This document shows positions 1 to 8,638 of a stretch of 33,486 nucleotides of DNA, piece by piece. The DNA is from Bacteroidota bacterium (GTDB taxonomy: Bacteria; Bacteroidota; Bacteroidia; JABEUT01), in assembly GCA_021823405.1 (NCBI GenBank), contig JAKAOA010000016.1, positions 1 to 33,486 of the forward strand, read 5' to 3'. How positions within the stretch are numbered: the first letter of the stretch is position 1; every line of letters starts with the position of its first letter. The position numbers and the translations under genes were made by a program. The notes beneath the pieces are model-generated. The model was not told where the DNA came from. It searched no databases and saw only the letters and a list, made by a program, of their open reading frames with translations.

Positions 1-155
1 TTTAAGTGTACCCCTTCCAACGCATCTCCGTTGGTCAGGCTATTCCTGGCGGGTTGCTCTCCAGCATTGCCCGTTTCCGCTTGACCTGACAGGGCAAAAT
101 TAGCGAACTTTTCCCGATAATACTTATTATAATCTCTCCAATCAATTATTATAAT
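1..155 (-). other. Open reading frame running off the left edge (reads ...IIDWRDYNKYYREKFANFALSGQAETGNAGEQPARNSLTNGDALEGVHLK...)
   Basis: Minus frame open from an in-frame stop at 156-158 to position 1; no ATG/GTG near its 5' end; coding status uncertain. Confidence 0.2.
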
Positions 156-216
156 TCAGGGAGGATGAAATTATAATCTTTTTTTTGAGGATTTTCAAGA
201 TTTTGTCTATATTTTT

Positions 217-1230
217 GTGCCTGAATTAATCATAACAACTTTGCCAATTGAGATAATGAAATCTAAATTCAAATACAAGGACTGGCTTAATCATCGGGTA
301 TTAATATCGGGGCATGGCGGGAAATTTGTCTATTCTAAAGATGATGATTTTTCCATAGTTCGGTTATGCGACCTTGAAGAATCTGAAAGAAGCAAAATTC
401 AGGTAAAACAGAAAGAACTATTTGAAAAGAAAAGAGATGAATTATTAGACAAATGGAAAGACGCATTTACAAGAAGATTCCTTAATTCCTCATTAAAAAC
501 ACAATTAGTTGCAGATACCATAAGCGATTGGGAAGAAATTCTGTTTAATAAAAATCTATTGCAGTACAGGTACGATGATATTGTAGTTTTTGAATTAAGA
601 AACCAACGCTATGAATTTACTGCTGAAGGCTTATTTACAATTCAGGAATATGTTCAAAACATAATTAAAGGAGGAAGGGATAGAGAGTATGATTTTATTC
701 ATGCACCCAATTGCCCTTATGAGGAAAAGAATATTGCAGCACCATCACAGGTGTATGCGCAGGCTGCCTTTGACTATTTAACTTGGTTGAAAGATACCTA
801 TTTGATTTCTGGTTTGCCCAAAGTAGTAAGCATAAATGAAGCTGCAATGGGAGGTAAAAAAGTTTATAATAAGATACTCTGCCAGAAAACCCCAGAAGAA
901 CTAATAGCTATCATACAAGAGAACACTTCAAATGGATTGATAAAGGATAACGGACTACGACCAATAGATTTATGTTATACCTGTTTTTATTTTGAAGGTG
1001 ATTACAAGGAATCTAACAATAAGTTGCAATTTTTAAGACCAGAAAAAGAAATGCTTGGTTTTTTTCAAAAACTTGGAAAAGAAACAGTTATTTCTTTTCC
1101 AAATCTTACAGATGAGCTACTAAGACTAATTAGTTTGAATTGCTTGAATAAAAAGGGCAACCCGTATAAAATTAAGCAACTCCAAACAACCATACAATAT
1201 TTTGGACTAATTCCAAAGAAAAAATCTTGA
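217..1230 (+). CDS. Hypothetical protein, unknown family (GTG at 217; ATG at 256 is an alternative start)
   Basis: Long uninterrupted ORF with balanced composition; no family recognised. Confidence 0.6.
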   Translation: MPELIITTLPIEIMKSKFKYKDWLNHRVLISGHGGKFVYSKDDDFSIVRLCDLEESERSKIQVKQKELFEKKRDELLDKWKDAFTRRFLNSSLKTQLVADTISDWEEILFNKNLLQYRYDDIVVFELRNQRYEFTAEGLFTIQEYVQNIIKGGRDREYDFIHAPNCPYEEKNIAAPSQVYAQAAFDYLTWLKDTYLISGLPKVVSINEAAMGGKKVYNKILCQKTPEELIAIIQENTSNGLIKDNGLRPIDLCYTCFYFEGDYKESNNKLQFLRPEKEMLGFFQKLGKETVISFPNLTDELLRLISLNCLNKKGNPYKIKQLQTTIQYFGLIPKKKS

Positions 1231-1353
1231 AAATCTTGCTGCAAGAATCTGCAAGAATGTACAAGATTTAGTCCCCCTCCTGAGTAGTAAAATGATTCAA
1301 ATTTGCATCATCAAACTTGATGTATGCAACCTTGTCATAAATAAAACAAAACT

Positions 1354-1677
1354 ATGAACATGAAAAAAAACAAGAACCCCTTATTTACACCGGCGCAAAT
1401 AGATGAGGAGCTTCAACGCCAAAATATCATCCCCCTGAAAGGAGAAATCGGGGCATATATTCTCTACGAAACTGTGATTGACTATCACAGGAACGGAATC
1501 AAAAGTCTCCCACCAAAAATCTTCAGGCATTGCGGGATTAATATTTTGAATCTACGAATTCCTGAAATTTCCATTGGCGAATTTTATCTGAAGAAAAATA
1601 TACTCAATAACTACGTCATTTCAATCAACATGGTAGTTCAGGATTATTATTCCAAAAAGGATTCGGGCGGAAAATAA
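1354..1677 (+). CDS. Hypothetical protein
   Basis: 107-aa ORF co-oriented with neighbours; no family recognised. Confidence 0.55.
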   Translation: MNMKKNKNPLFTPAQIDEELQRQNIIPLKGEIGAYILYETVIDYHRNGIKSLPPKIFRHCGINILNLRIPEISIGEFYLKKNILNNYVISINMVVQDYYSKKDSGGK

Positions 1678-1708
1678 TGAAATACCATTCTATTAATCCA
1701 AGCGCACA

Positions 1709-2029
1709 ATGGCAAAGTTAGCACCCAAAGACCCACAGTTCGGAATACCGATAGCAAGTCGCATAGACAGCAAGATTGCCTTTTGGCTTAATGACAAAGC
1801 GGGATATGAAGGCAAATCCTTGTCCCGATACATTGCCGAGTTTATTACAAAAGCATCAATCATAGAAAAAAGAGCAAAGGAACTGGAAGCCCAACTCTTT
1901 AATGAAAGAGAGAAGGCAAAAAAGACAATCGGTGCATTTATAATTGAAATAAGTAAGGGCGACAAGAAACGAGCAACGGAACTAATTCAAATCTATAATA
2001 AATTCATACAAAATGAAAAATCAAAATGA
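1709..2029 (+). CDS. Ribbon-helix-helix-like small protein with coiled-coil C-terminus (possible plasmid/mobilization accessory or regulator)
   Basis: IASRIDSKIAFWLNDKAGYEGKSLSRYIAEFITK resembles an RHH fold; KR/E-rich helix follows. Confidence 0.55.
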   Translation: MAKLAPKDPQFGIPIASRIDSKIAFWLNDKAGYEGKSLSRYIAEFITKASIIEKRAKELEAQLFNEREKAKKTIGAFIIEISKGDKKRATELIQIYNKFIQNEKSK

Positions 2030-2186
2030 GGCTTTTGAGCCGACAACAAAACAAAACCACACCAGAGAAATACTTTTAATAGTAGGTGGGGCATTATTAC
2101 TGATTTTGGTAATATGCTTTGTAGCAAGTGGAAGCGTAGCTACAATAGGGTTAGCAGAGGTTATGGCGCAGTTACATAGCATCTAA
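2013..2186 (+). CDS. Small single-pass membrane protein (57 aa)
   Basis: MKNQNEAFEPTTKQNHTREILLIVGGALLLILVICFVASGSVATIGLAEVMAQLHSI; overlaps the preceding ORF by 17 nt. Confidence 0.45.
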   Translation: MKNQNEAFEPTTKQNHTREILLIVGGALLLILVICFVASGSVATIGLAEVMAQLHSI

Positions 2187-2203
2187 AAATTGCCTAAAAG
2201 ACT

Positions 2204-3451
2204 TTGCATACTCCCATTACATATTACGGAGGTAAGCAGAAACTGGCAAAGCAACTATTACAGTTAGTTCCCCTGCATTCCCTGTATTGTGAACCTTTCA
2301 TGGGTGGGGGGGCATTGTTCTTTGCAAAGCAACCAAGCAAAGCGGAAATTATAAACGACCTGGATGGGAATGTTACCAATTTTTATAGCGTGGCGCAGAG
2401 CCAATTCACCGAGTTAAAGAAATTGGTGGATGGCACGCTGCATAGCAGGGGAATACACACCAAAGCCAAAAAAGTATATAATAACCCTGCTGAATATACA
2501 AATATAACGAGGGCGTGGGCATTTTGGGTAGTAACTAATCAGGGCTTTTCGGGGAAAATAGGTTCATGGGCTTTAAGCAGGGATGGCAATATAGGAAAAA
2601 CCCTTGCCAATAAGCGGGAACAATTTACAAGAGAATATGCCGAAAGGTTAAAAGGGGTACAAATAGAGAGCAAGGATGCACTGGAAATAATAAAGCAGTA
2701 CGACAGCCCTGAAACCTTTTTTTATCTTGACCCGCCCTACTTTAATTCCGATTGCGGGCATTACAAAAAATACAAAGAAACAGATTATAAAAGCCTGTTA
2801 GATACTCTTGTAAATATAAAAGGGAAATTCCTTTTGAGCAGTTATCCTTCCGGTATATTAAACAGATATATTTCAAAATACGGATGGCATCATAAAGAGT
2901 TCAAACAAAACGTTTCTATTACCACCCTGACTAAAAAGAAAAAAACAGAGGTATTAATATGGAACTATGATATAGAGAACGGGGATGAAATGTATATTCA
3001 GGATAATGAGAAAATGCAAATACCTGAAAATATTGATGCCTATATAAAAGACTTGGTGAAAGAAGCAGCAGAGGCGATTACTATTCCATTACAAAACAGA
3101 ATAAAGGAATTAGAAGAAACTTTAAGAATTAAGAACGCACCTATAATGAATGAAGGGCAGCCGAGTGATGTAATACATTCACTTGATACTGAAAGCGGTC
3201 AAATTGCCTTGCAAAATGCCTTACAAAAAGCTTTACAAAGCCAGAAGCATGAAGAAGCACCAAAATACTTAACCATGAGCAAGGCTGCTGCCTATATAGG
3301 CAAGTCCATAAAAACAATGGAATACTATATACTCCAAGCCAATAAAAAGCGTTTAAAGCATCCTATACCTTTTCACCAACCACTTGGAAAGGGTACAGGT
3401 ATTTACTTTGAGAAAACCGAATTAGACGCTTGGCTTGTCAGGCGCAGTTAA
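2204..3451 (+). CDS. Dam-type (D12 class) N6-adenine DNA methyltransferase with C-terminal excisionase-like HTH domain; TTG start
   Basis: TPITYYGGKQKLAKQL, EPFMGGGALFF and DPPYF motifs; C-terminal YLTMSKAAAYIGKSIKTMEYY...GTGIYFEKTELDAWL is HTH_17-like. Confidence 0.92.
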   Translation: MHTPITYYGGKQKLAKQLLQLVPLHSLYCEPFMGGGALFFAKQPSKAEIINDLDGNVTNFYSVAQSQFTELKKLVDGTLHSRGIHTKAKKVYNNPAEYTNITRAWAFWVVTNQGFSGKIGSWALSRDGNIGKTLANKREQFTREYAERLKGVQIESKDALEIIKQYDSPETFFYLDPPYFNSDCGHYKKYKETDYKSLLDTLVNIKGKFLLSSYPSGILNRYISKYGWHHKEFKQNVSITTLTKKKKTEVLIWNYDIENGDEMYIQDNEKMQIPENIDAYIKDLVKEAAEAITIPLQNRIKELEETLRIKNAPIMNEGQPSDVIHSLDTESGQIALQNALQKALQSQKHEEAPKYLTMSKAAAYIGKSIKTMEYYILQANKKRLKHPIPFHQPLGKGTGIYFEKTELDAWLVRRS

Positions 3452-3625
3452 TAACTATTTTCATTCATAACCCGCACTATGTCAATATATTGCCTATGTT
3501 TGCAGAATGTTACTAAAAAAGGTTACTATCTGCCCACCAAAACACTGCCTTTCCTTTATTCATAAGGGTTTTACACATTCACTGCGTTTAAGTTGCACTT
3601 AAATTTACAGATTGAAGAGGATTTT

Positions 3626-3671
3626 ATTTCGACTACGATTGAATTCGCTAAAATTCAATTATAGTTGATAT
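3626..3671. repeat. 20-bp imperfect stem-loop upstream of truA; possible degenerate member of a palindromic repeat family
   Basis: ATTTCGACTACGATTGAATT-CGCTAA-AATTCAATTATAGTTGATAT; 16/20 pairing. Confidence 0.5.
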
Positions 3672-3704
3672 ATAATTGAGTACTTTGGGTGCATCAAAAC
3701 AGCA

Positions 3705-4460
3705 TTGCGCTATTTTCTTAACATATCGTTTGTAGGAACCGGCTACCACGGCTGGCAGAGCCAACGCAATGCCGGCAATACCGTTCAGGCGGTTTGCAAT
3801 GCGGCGGTTACACGCATTCTAGGTCACCCCGTTGTTCTAACCGGCTGCGGCAGAACGGATGCAGGCGTTCATGCGCGAGAGTTTTACGCCCACTTTGATA
3901 CAAACGCAAAAATTGATTTAAAAGAAAAAAGGAAATGGCTCTATACGTTCAATTCGGTGCTGCCGTTTACTATTGCGGTAAACGATATAGTTGCAGTTAA
4001 ACAGGATGCCAATGCCCGCTACGATGCAACGGCGCGCACCTATTGCTATCTTATTACCAAAAAGAAAGACCCTTTTCTGCAAGGATTTGCCCATTTCGTC
4101 CCCATTCCGCTTGATGCAGCCAAAATGAACAGAGCCGCCGGAAAGCTGAAACTTTACAAGGAGTTCACAAGTTTTAAAAAGTCACGCACAGAGAATAAAA
4201 CGGACATCTGTACTGTGAAACGCGCCGAGTGGACGGAAGAAGAAGGACACTTATTATTTACTATAACCGCCAACCGTTTTTTAAGAAACATGGTGCGTTC
4301 CATAACAGGTACTATGCTCATGGTTGGAAAAGAAAAATACACGATTGAGGAATTTTGTCGTATTATTGAAAGCAAAAATCGGTCGCAAGCCGGGGCATCT
4401 GTACCTGCATGCGGGCTGTACCTTACAAAAGTTGAATATCCTGAAGATATTTTTGAATGA
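3705..4460 (+). CDS. truA: tRNA pseudouridine(38-40) synthase; TTG start
   Basis: GYHGWQSQ and [14 protein letters not shown] motifs. Confidence 0.95.
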   Translation: MRYFLNISFVGTGYHGWQSQRNAGNTVQAVCNAAVTRILGHPVVLTGCGRTDAGVHAREFYAHFDTNAKIDLKEKRKWLYTFNSVLPFTIAVNDIVAVKQDANARYDATARTYCYLITKKKDPFLQGFAHFVPIPLDAAKMNRAAGKLKLYKEFTSFKKSRTENKTDICTVKRAEWTEEEGHLLFTITANRFLRNMVRSITGTMLMVGKEKYTIEEFCRIIESKNRSQAGASVPACGLYLTKVEYPEDIFE

Positions 4461-5500
4461 ACTTTTATAAAACCGCGATACGTCCCATACTCTTTCTCTT
4501 CCCGCCGGAGCTGTCCCATAAAATTGTGGTAACGCTTCTCAAATCGTTATGCAGAATACCGTTGGCGCCGTACCTGTTGCGGAAAATTTACCGGCTGGAT
4601 GATGCAGGGCTGAAGAGAGAAATAGCCGGTTTGAAATTTCCGAACCCGGTGGGGCTGGCAGCTGGATTCGATAAGAATGCGCTTTTTTTTAATGAAATGG
4701 GATTCCTCGGATTTGGTTTTGTGGAGATAGGAACGGTTACGCCGCTTGCACAAGCGGGCAACGATAAACCGCGGCTCTTCCGCCTGCCCGCCGACGAGGC
4801 GCTTATCAACCGCATGGGATTCAATAACGACGGGGCTGAAGCTATTGCAGAGCGCCTGAAAGAACGGAAACCGGGGGTACTGATAGGAGGAAATATAGGC
4901 AAGAATAAAAATACGCCCAATGAACTGGCAGCCGCTGATTACGAAAAATGTTTCGACGCCTTATTTGATTATGTGGATTTCTTTGTGGTGAATGTAAGTT
5001 CGCCCAATACTCCGGGGTTGCGCAGCTTGCAGGAGAGAGAGCCGCTCAAAATTATACTCACAGGGTTGCGGAAAAAGAACGATGCCCGGCCGGCAAGAAA
5101 ACCGATTTTCCTGAAAATAGCGCCGGAGCTGACCAACGTGCAGCTGGATGACGTAATTGAACTTGTAAAAGAGTGCAGGATAGACGCCGTAGTGGCGACC
5201 AACACCACCACATCAAGGGAAGGGCTCATATCAGAGAACCCTGCACGGACGGGTGCGGGCGGTTTGAGCGGAAAGCCGCTTTTCGAACGCTCCACAGAGG
5301 TAGTCCGTTACCTGCATGAAAAAGGGAAAGGTACGTTTCCCATCATCGCTTCAGGCGGGATACGCTCCGCCGCCGATGCAATGGAGAAACTGAACGCCGG
5401 CGCGGCGCTGGTTGAACTCTATACAGGGTTTATCTATGAGGGACCCGGATTAGCGCGAAAAATACTGAAAGGGATATTGAAGAAAAACGCAAGGGCATAA
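4457..5500 (+). CDS. pyrD: Dihydroorotate dehydrogenase (quinone, class 2)
   Basis: [55 protein letters not shown] overlap with truA. Confidence 0.96.
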   Translation: MNFYKTAIRPILFLFPPELSHKIVVTLLKSLCRIPLAPYLLRKIYRLDDAGLKREIAGLKFPNPVGLAAGFDKNALFFNEMGFLGFGFVEIGTVTPLAQAGNDKPRLFRLPADEALINRMGFNNDGAEAIAERLKERKPGVLIGGNIGKNKNTPNELAAADYEKCFDALFDYVDFFVVNVSSPNTPGLRSLQEREPLKIILTGLRKKNDARPARKPIFLKIAPELTNVQLDDVIELVKECRIDAVVATNTTTSREGLISENPARTGAGGLSGKPLFERSTEVVRYLHEKGKGTFPIIASGGIRSAADAMEKLNAGAALVELYTGFIYEGPGLARKILKGILKKNARA

Positions 5501-5505
5501 AGGAT

Positions 5506-6333
5506 ATGATAATTTTTCCAAACGCAAAGATAAATATCGGTTTACGTATTATTGAGAAGCGAACCGACGGCTATCACAACCTTGAAACCGTTTTTTATCC
5601 TGTCGGCTGGTGCGATGCTCTTGAAACCGTCGTAAAAAAAGGCAAAACAAGTTTGGGGTTGAGCGGTATTCCCGTTCCAGGCAGAAGAGGCGGCGACAAC
5701 CTGTGTATAAAGTTATACGAAGTCCTTAAAAAGAAACATCATTTGCCGCCATTGGCTATATGGCTTCAAAAGGCGATACCTGTAGGCGCGGGCTTAGGCG
5801 GCGGTTCTTCCGATGCGGCGCATTTTATGAAATTGCTCAATACCATGTTCATGCTTAACCTGACGGTTGCCGAAATGAAAGAATATGTATCGCAGCTTGG
5901 CAGCGACTGCGCCTTTTTTATTGAGAATAAACCTGCTCTTGCCACAGGCAGGGGTGAGGTTACAGAACCAATAGACCTTGATTTAGGAGGTCTCCACATC
6001 GCCATTATTTATCCCGGAATAGTTATAAGCACCGCCGAGGCGTACAGGTTAATCACCCCTTGCGCCGAAGGCGAATCTTTAAAAAAGCTACTGCCCTCGA
6101 CAGATTTACGGGAGTGGAAGAACTGCGTGGCGAATGATTTTGAAACGCCGGTAATAAAACTTTATCCTGCCATAGGAGCTATAAAACAGAAATTATATGA
6201 TATGGGCGCTGTATATGCATCCATGACCGGCAGCGGGTCGGCTGTTTACGGTATTTTTGATAAAGAACCCGCTACAGAACAGGCGTTCAAGGCGTTCAAA
6301 ACATGGAAAGGCAAGCTATCTTTTACAGCATGA
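5506..6333 (+). CDS. ispE: 4-(cytidine 5'-diphospho)-2-C-methyl-D-erythritol kinase
   Basis: NAKINIGLRI..DGYHNLETVF and PVGAGLGGGSSDAA GHMP kinase motifs. Confidence 0.95.
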   Translation: MIIFPNAKINIGLRIIEKRTDGYHNLETVFYPVGWCDALETVVKKGKTSLGLSGIPVPGRRGGDNLCIKLYEVLKKKHHLPPLAIWLQKAIPVGAGLGGGSSDAAHFMKLLNTMFMLNLTVAEMKEYVSQLGSDCAFFIENKPALATGRGEVTEPIDLDLGGLHIAIIYPGIVISTAEAYRLITPCAEGESLKKLLPSTDLREWKNCVANDFETPVIKLYPAIGAIKQKLYDMGAVYASMTGSGSAVYGIFDKEPATEQAFKAFKTWKGKLSFTA

Positions 6334-7571
6334 AATTTTTCTATAATACAGGGGTGCGTCTATATTGGCTTGCAATTTATTTTGCAGGGTTTTTTAACGA
6401 AAAAGCCCGCAAATGGCGCAGCGGGCGTACTGATTTTTTTGCAAAACTGGAAAGGGCATTCGGCGATGTAAAACAGCCCGTGGCGTGGTTCCATTGCGCT
6501 TCGTTGGGGGAGTTTGAACAAGGCAGACCGGTTATAGAGGCATTCAGGCAAAAGCAGCCGGGTTACAGGATATTGCTTACCTTTTTTTCGCCGTCCGGTT
6601 ACGAGGTCAGGAAAACTTACCCCGGAGCCGACTACGTGTTCTATCTGCCGCTTGACACCCCTGCCAATGCCCGCAGGTTTCTAAAAATAATCAAACCCGT
6701 ACTTGCCGTTTTTGTCAAATATGAATTCTGGTACAACTACCTGCAATGGCTGAATAACGCCGGCGTACCGACTTACCTCATATCGGGGGTATTTCGCCCG
6801 GGTCACTATTTCTTTAAGTGGTATGGCAGATGGTTCAGGCAAAAGCTTCATTATTACAGGAAGATTTTTGTTCAGGATGCCCGCTCGGCGGAGTTGCTTA
6901 AAAATGCGGGAATAGATAATGCTGAATTGACAGGCGATACCAGGTTCGACAGGGTGACAGTCATTGCGGCGGAACAAAAAAGCGATTCAAAAACGGAGAA
7001 ATTCAAAAACGGGATGAAGTTATGGATATGCGGAAGCACATGGGATGAGGATGAAAAAATAATTTCAGCCGCTTACCATAAGATTTGTCGCTCGGGGGAA
7101 AAAATCAAGCTCCTTATCGTACCCCATGAAATTGAAGAATCCCATATTTTGCGCCTTCAGATACTATTCCCTGAAGCGATAAGGTATTCAAATGCAGGCG
7201 ATGCGGAGCTGCGCGGTTCGGGTGTGATGGTAGTAGATACGGTGGGGTTGCTCTCGTCGCTATACCGTTACGGCGATATTGCGTATATAGGCGGCGGCTT
7301 CGGCAGGGGCATTCATAACCTGCCGGAAGCGGCGGTGTATGGAATACCGGTAATTTTCGGAACAAACTACGGTAAAGTTGTTGAAGCCGGTGAGTTGATA
7401 AGAAGAGGCGGCGGTTTTTCGGTCGCAACAGAGGATGAATTGAATAAGTTGGTATTGCATTTTATCGGGGATGATGCATACAGGCGCAGTTGCGGGCAGG
7501 CGGCGAAAGATTATATCTTGAGCGGTGTGGGTGCAACTGGAAGAATTATCAGCGTGATAGCAGGGCATTAG
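6330..7571 (+). CDS. waaA: 3-deoxy-D-manno-octulosonic acid transferase (ORF extends upstream to 6303; ATGA start at 6330 preferred)
   Basis: WFHCASLGEFEQGRPVIE, YEFWYNYL, GGGFGRGIHNLPEAAVYGIPVIFG. Confidence 0.93.
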   Translation: MKFFYNTGVRLYWLAIYFAGFFNEKARKWRSGRTDFFAKLERAFGDVKQPVAWFHCASLGEFEQGRPVIEAFRQKQPGYRILLTFFSPSGYEVRKTYPGADYVFYLPLDTPANARRFLKIIKPVLAVFVKYEFWYNYLQWLNNAGVPTYLISGVFRPGHYFFKWYGRWFRQKLHYYRKIFVQDARSAELLKNAGIDNAELTGDTRFDRVTVIAAEQKSDSKTEKFKNGMKLWICGSTWDEDEKIISAAYHKICRSGEKIKLLIVPHEIEESHILRLQILFPEAIRYSNAGDAELRGSGVMVVDTVGLLSSLYRYGDIAYIGGGFGRGIHNLPEAAVYGIPVIFGTNYGKVVEAGELIRRGGGFSVATEDELNKLVLHFIGDDAYRRSCGQAAKDYILSGVGATGRIISVIAGH

Positions 7572-7606
7572 TAGGGCGACTGTTTTAGTTATGCGCCGGG
7601 TTCCTT

Positions 7607-7663
7607 CGTTAGGCGTAGATTGGTGAGCAGTGGGAGTTGGGCGTATGGCTGCGCCTACGACCC
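7607..7663 (+). repeat. Left outer inverted repeat of the RAYT unit
   Basis: cgttaggcgtagattggtgagcagtgggagttgggcgtatggctgcgcctacgaccc; about 48/57 columns match the reverse complement of 8333-8386. Confidence 0.88.
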
Positions 7664-7673
7664 ATCATTATTA

Positions 7674-7688
7674 GTAGTTTGAAACTAC
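7674..7688. repeat. Left inner GTAG-framed palindrome
   Basis: GTAGTTT-G-AAACTAC. Confidence 0.7.
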
Positions 7689-7726
7689 AAAAAGAATTAA
7701 TTAGCTTTGACCTTTAATAATTAAAA

Positions 7727-8293
7727 ATGCCAACAGGTTACCAGATAAAAGACCAGTCAGCCTTGCACTATCTTACATTACAAGTTGTTCAGTGGGCAGA
7801 TATTTTCACTCGCAAAACTTACAGGGATGTCATAATTGAAAGCCTAAAGTTTTGCAAAAATAATAAAGGGCTGGAGGTGTACGCCTATGTTATCATGTCA
7901 AATCATGTTCATTTGTTGGCTAAAAGCAATAAAGAAGATTTGAGCGGTGCAATAAGAGATTTTAAAAGACACACCAGTAAAAAAATCATAGAGGCAATCA
8001 TTACAGGGCAAGAGAGCCGTAAAGAATGGCTGTTGACTATCTTTAAAGAGTCAGCAAGAAAGCATAGCAGGAACGAGGAGTATCAACTATGGACGCATGA
8101 AAACCATGCGGAACAAATATATTCTAATGATTTTATCGAACAGAAGATTGAATACATTCATAATAACCCGGTTAAAGCCGGGTTGGTGGAAAAACAGGAA
8201 GATTATTTATATAGCAGTGCAAGGTATTATTCCGGTATGGAAAGCCACTTCGAGACGGAATTAGCAATTATCAGATGGAAAACGGTAAAGTAA
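7727..8293 (+). CDS. REP-associated tyrosine transposase (RAYT; Y1_Tnp / IS200-like)
   Basis: HUH motif in VIMSNHVHLLAKS, catalytic-region YIHNNPVKAGLV. Confidence 0.93.
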   Translation: MPTGYQIKDQSALHYLTLQVVQWADIFTRKTYRDVIIESLKFCKNNKGLEVYAYVIMSNHVHLLAKSNKEDLSGAIRDFKRHTSKKIIEAIITGQESRKEWLLTIFKESARKHSRNEEYQLWTHENHAEQIYSNDFIEQKIEYIHNNPVKAGLVEKQEDYLYSSARYYSGMESHFETELAIIRWKTVK

Positions 8294-8307
8294 CAAAACT
8301 AAAAAAT

Positions 8308-8322
8308 GTAGCTGTAAGCTAC
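8308..8322. repeat. Right inner GTAG-framed palindrome
   Basis: GTAGCT-GTA-AGCTAC, 15 nt after the RAYT stop codon. Confidence 0.7.
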
Positions 8323-8332
8323 GGTTCTGATT

Positions 8333-8386
8333 GGGCGAAGGCGCAGCCAGTCGCCCAACTCCACCGCTCACAAACTACGCTTAACG
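8333..8386 (-). repeat. Right outer inverted repeat of the RAYT unit
   Basis: gggcgaaggcgcagccagtcgcccaactccaccgctcacaaactacgcttaacg. Confidence 0.88.
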
Positions 8387-8441
8387 GGGTACTTTCTGTT
8401 TGATTCATGATTTGTATTTATTTACAATGGATAGTCCGATA

Positions 8442-8591
8442 CTATCCATTGTTTTCTGCTTGTAGTTTTGTCAATAGATTTTCCAGGTTATTAAACCTTT
8501 CCTCCCAGATTGCACAGAAAGCTTCCAGCCACTGGTCTCTTTCATTTTTTCCAGAAGAGCCTTGGGGGTTTATATCCTTAGTTTCTTCCAT
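8442..8591 (-). pseudogene. 49-aa ORF resembling the C-terminal tail of an ArsR-family regulator; possible remnant
   Basis: MEETKDINPQGSSGKNERDQWLEAFCAIWEERFNNLENLLTKLQAENNG; WLxxFxxxWEERxxxLExLL pattern, no HTH domain. Confidence 0.4.
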
Positions 8592-8638
8592 GAGGTTAAG
8601 TGAATGATCAGTTATCTATTCAATTTGAATTGTGAAGG

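Noticed and set aside
1-110. Possible integron attC or CRISPR-like edge from CCAACG/CGTTGG hairpin
   Set aside because: No RYYYAAC/GTTRRRY core pair and no repeat-spacer pattern.
1693-1965. 90-aa minus-strand ORF
   Set aside because: Antisense to the RHH-like ORF, which has better coding character.
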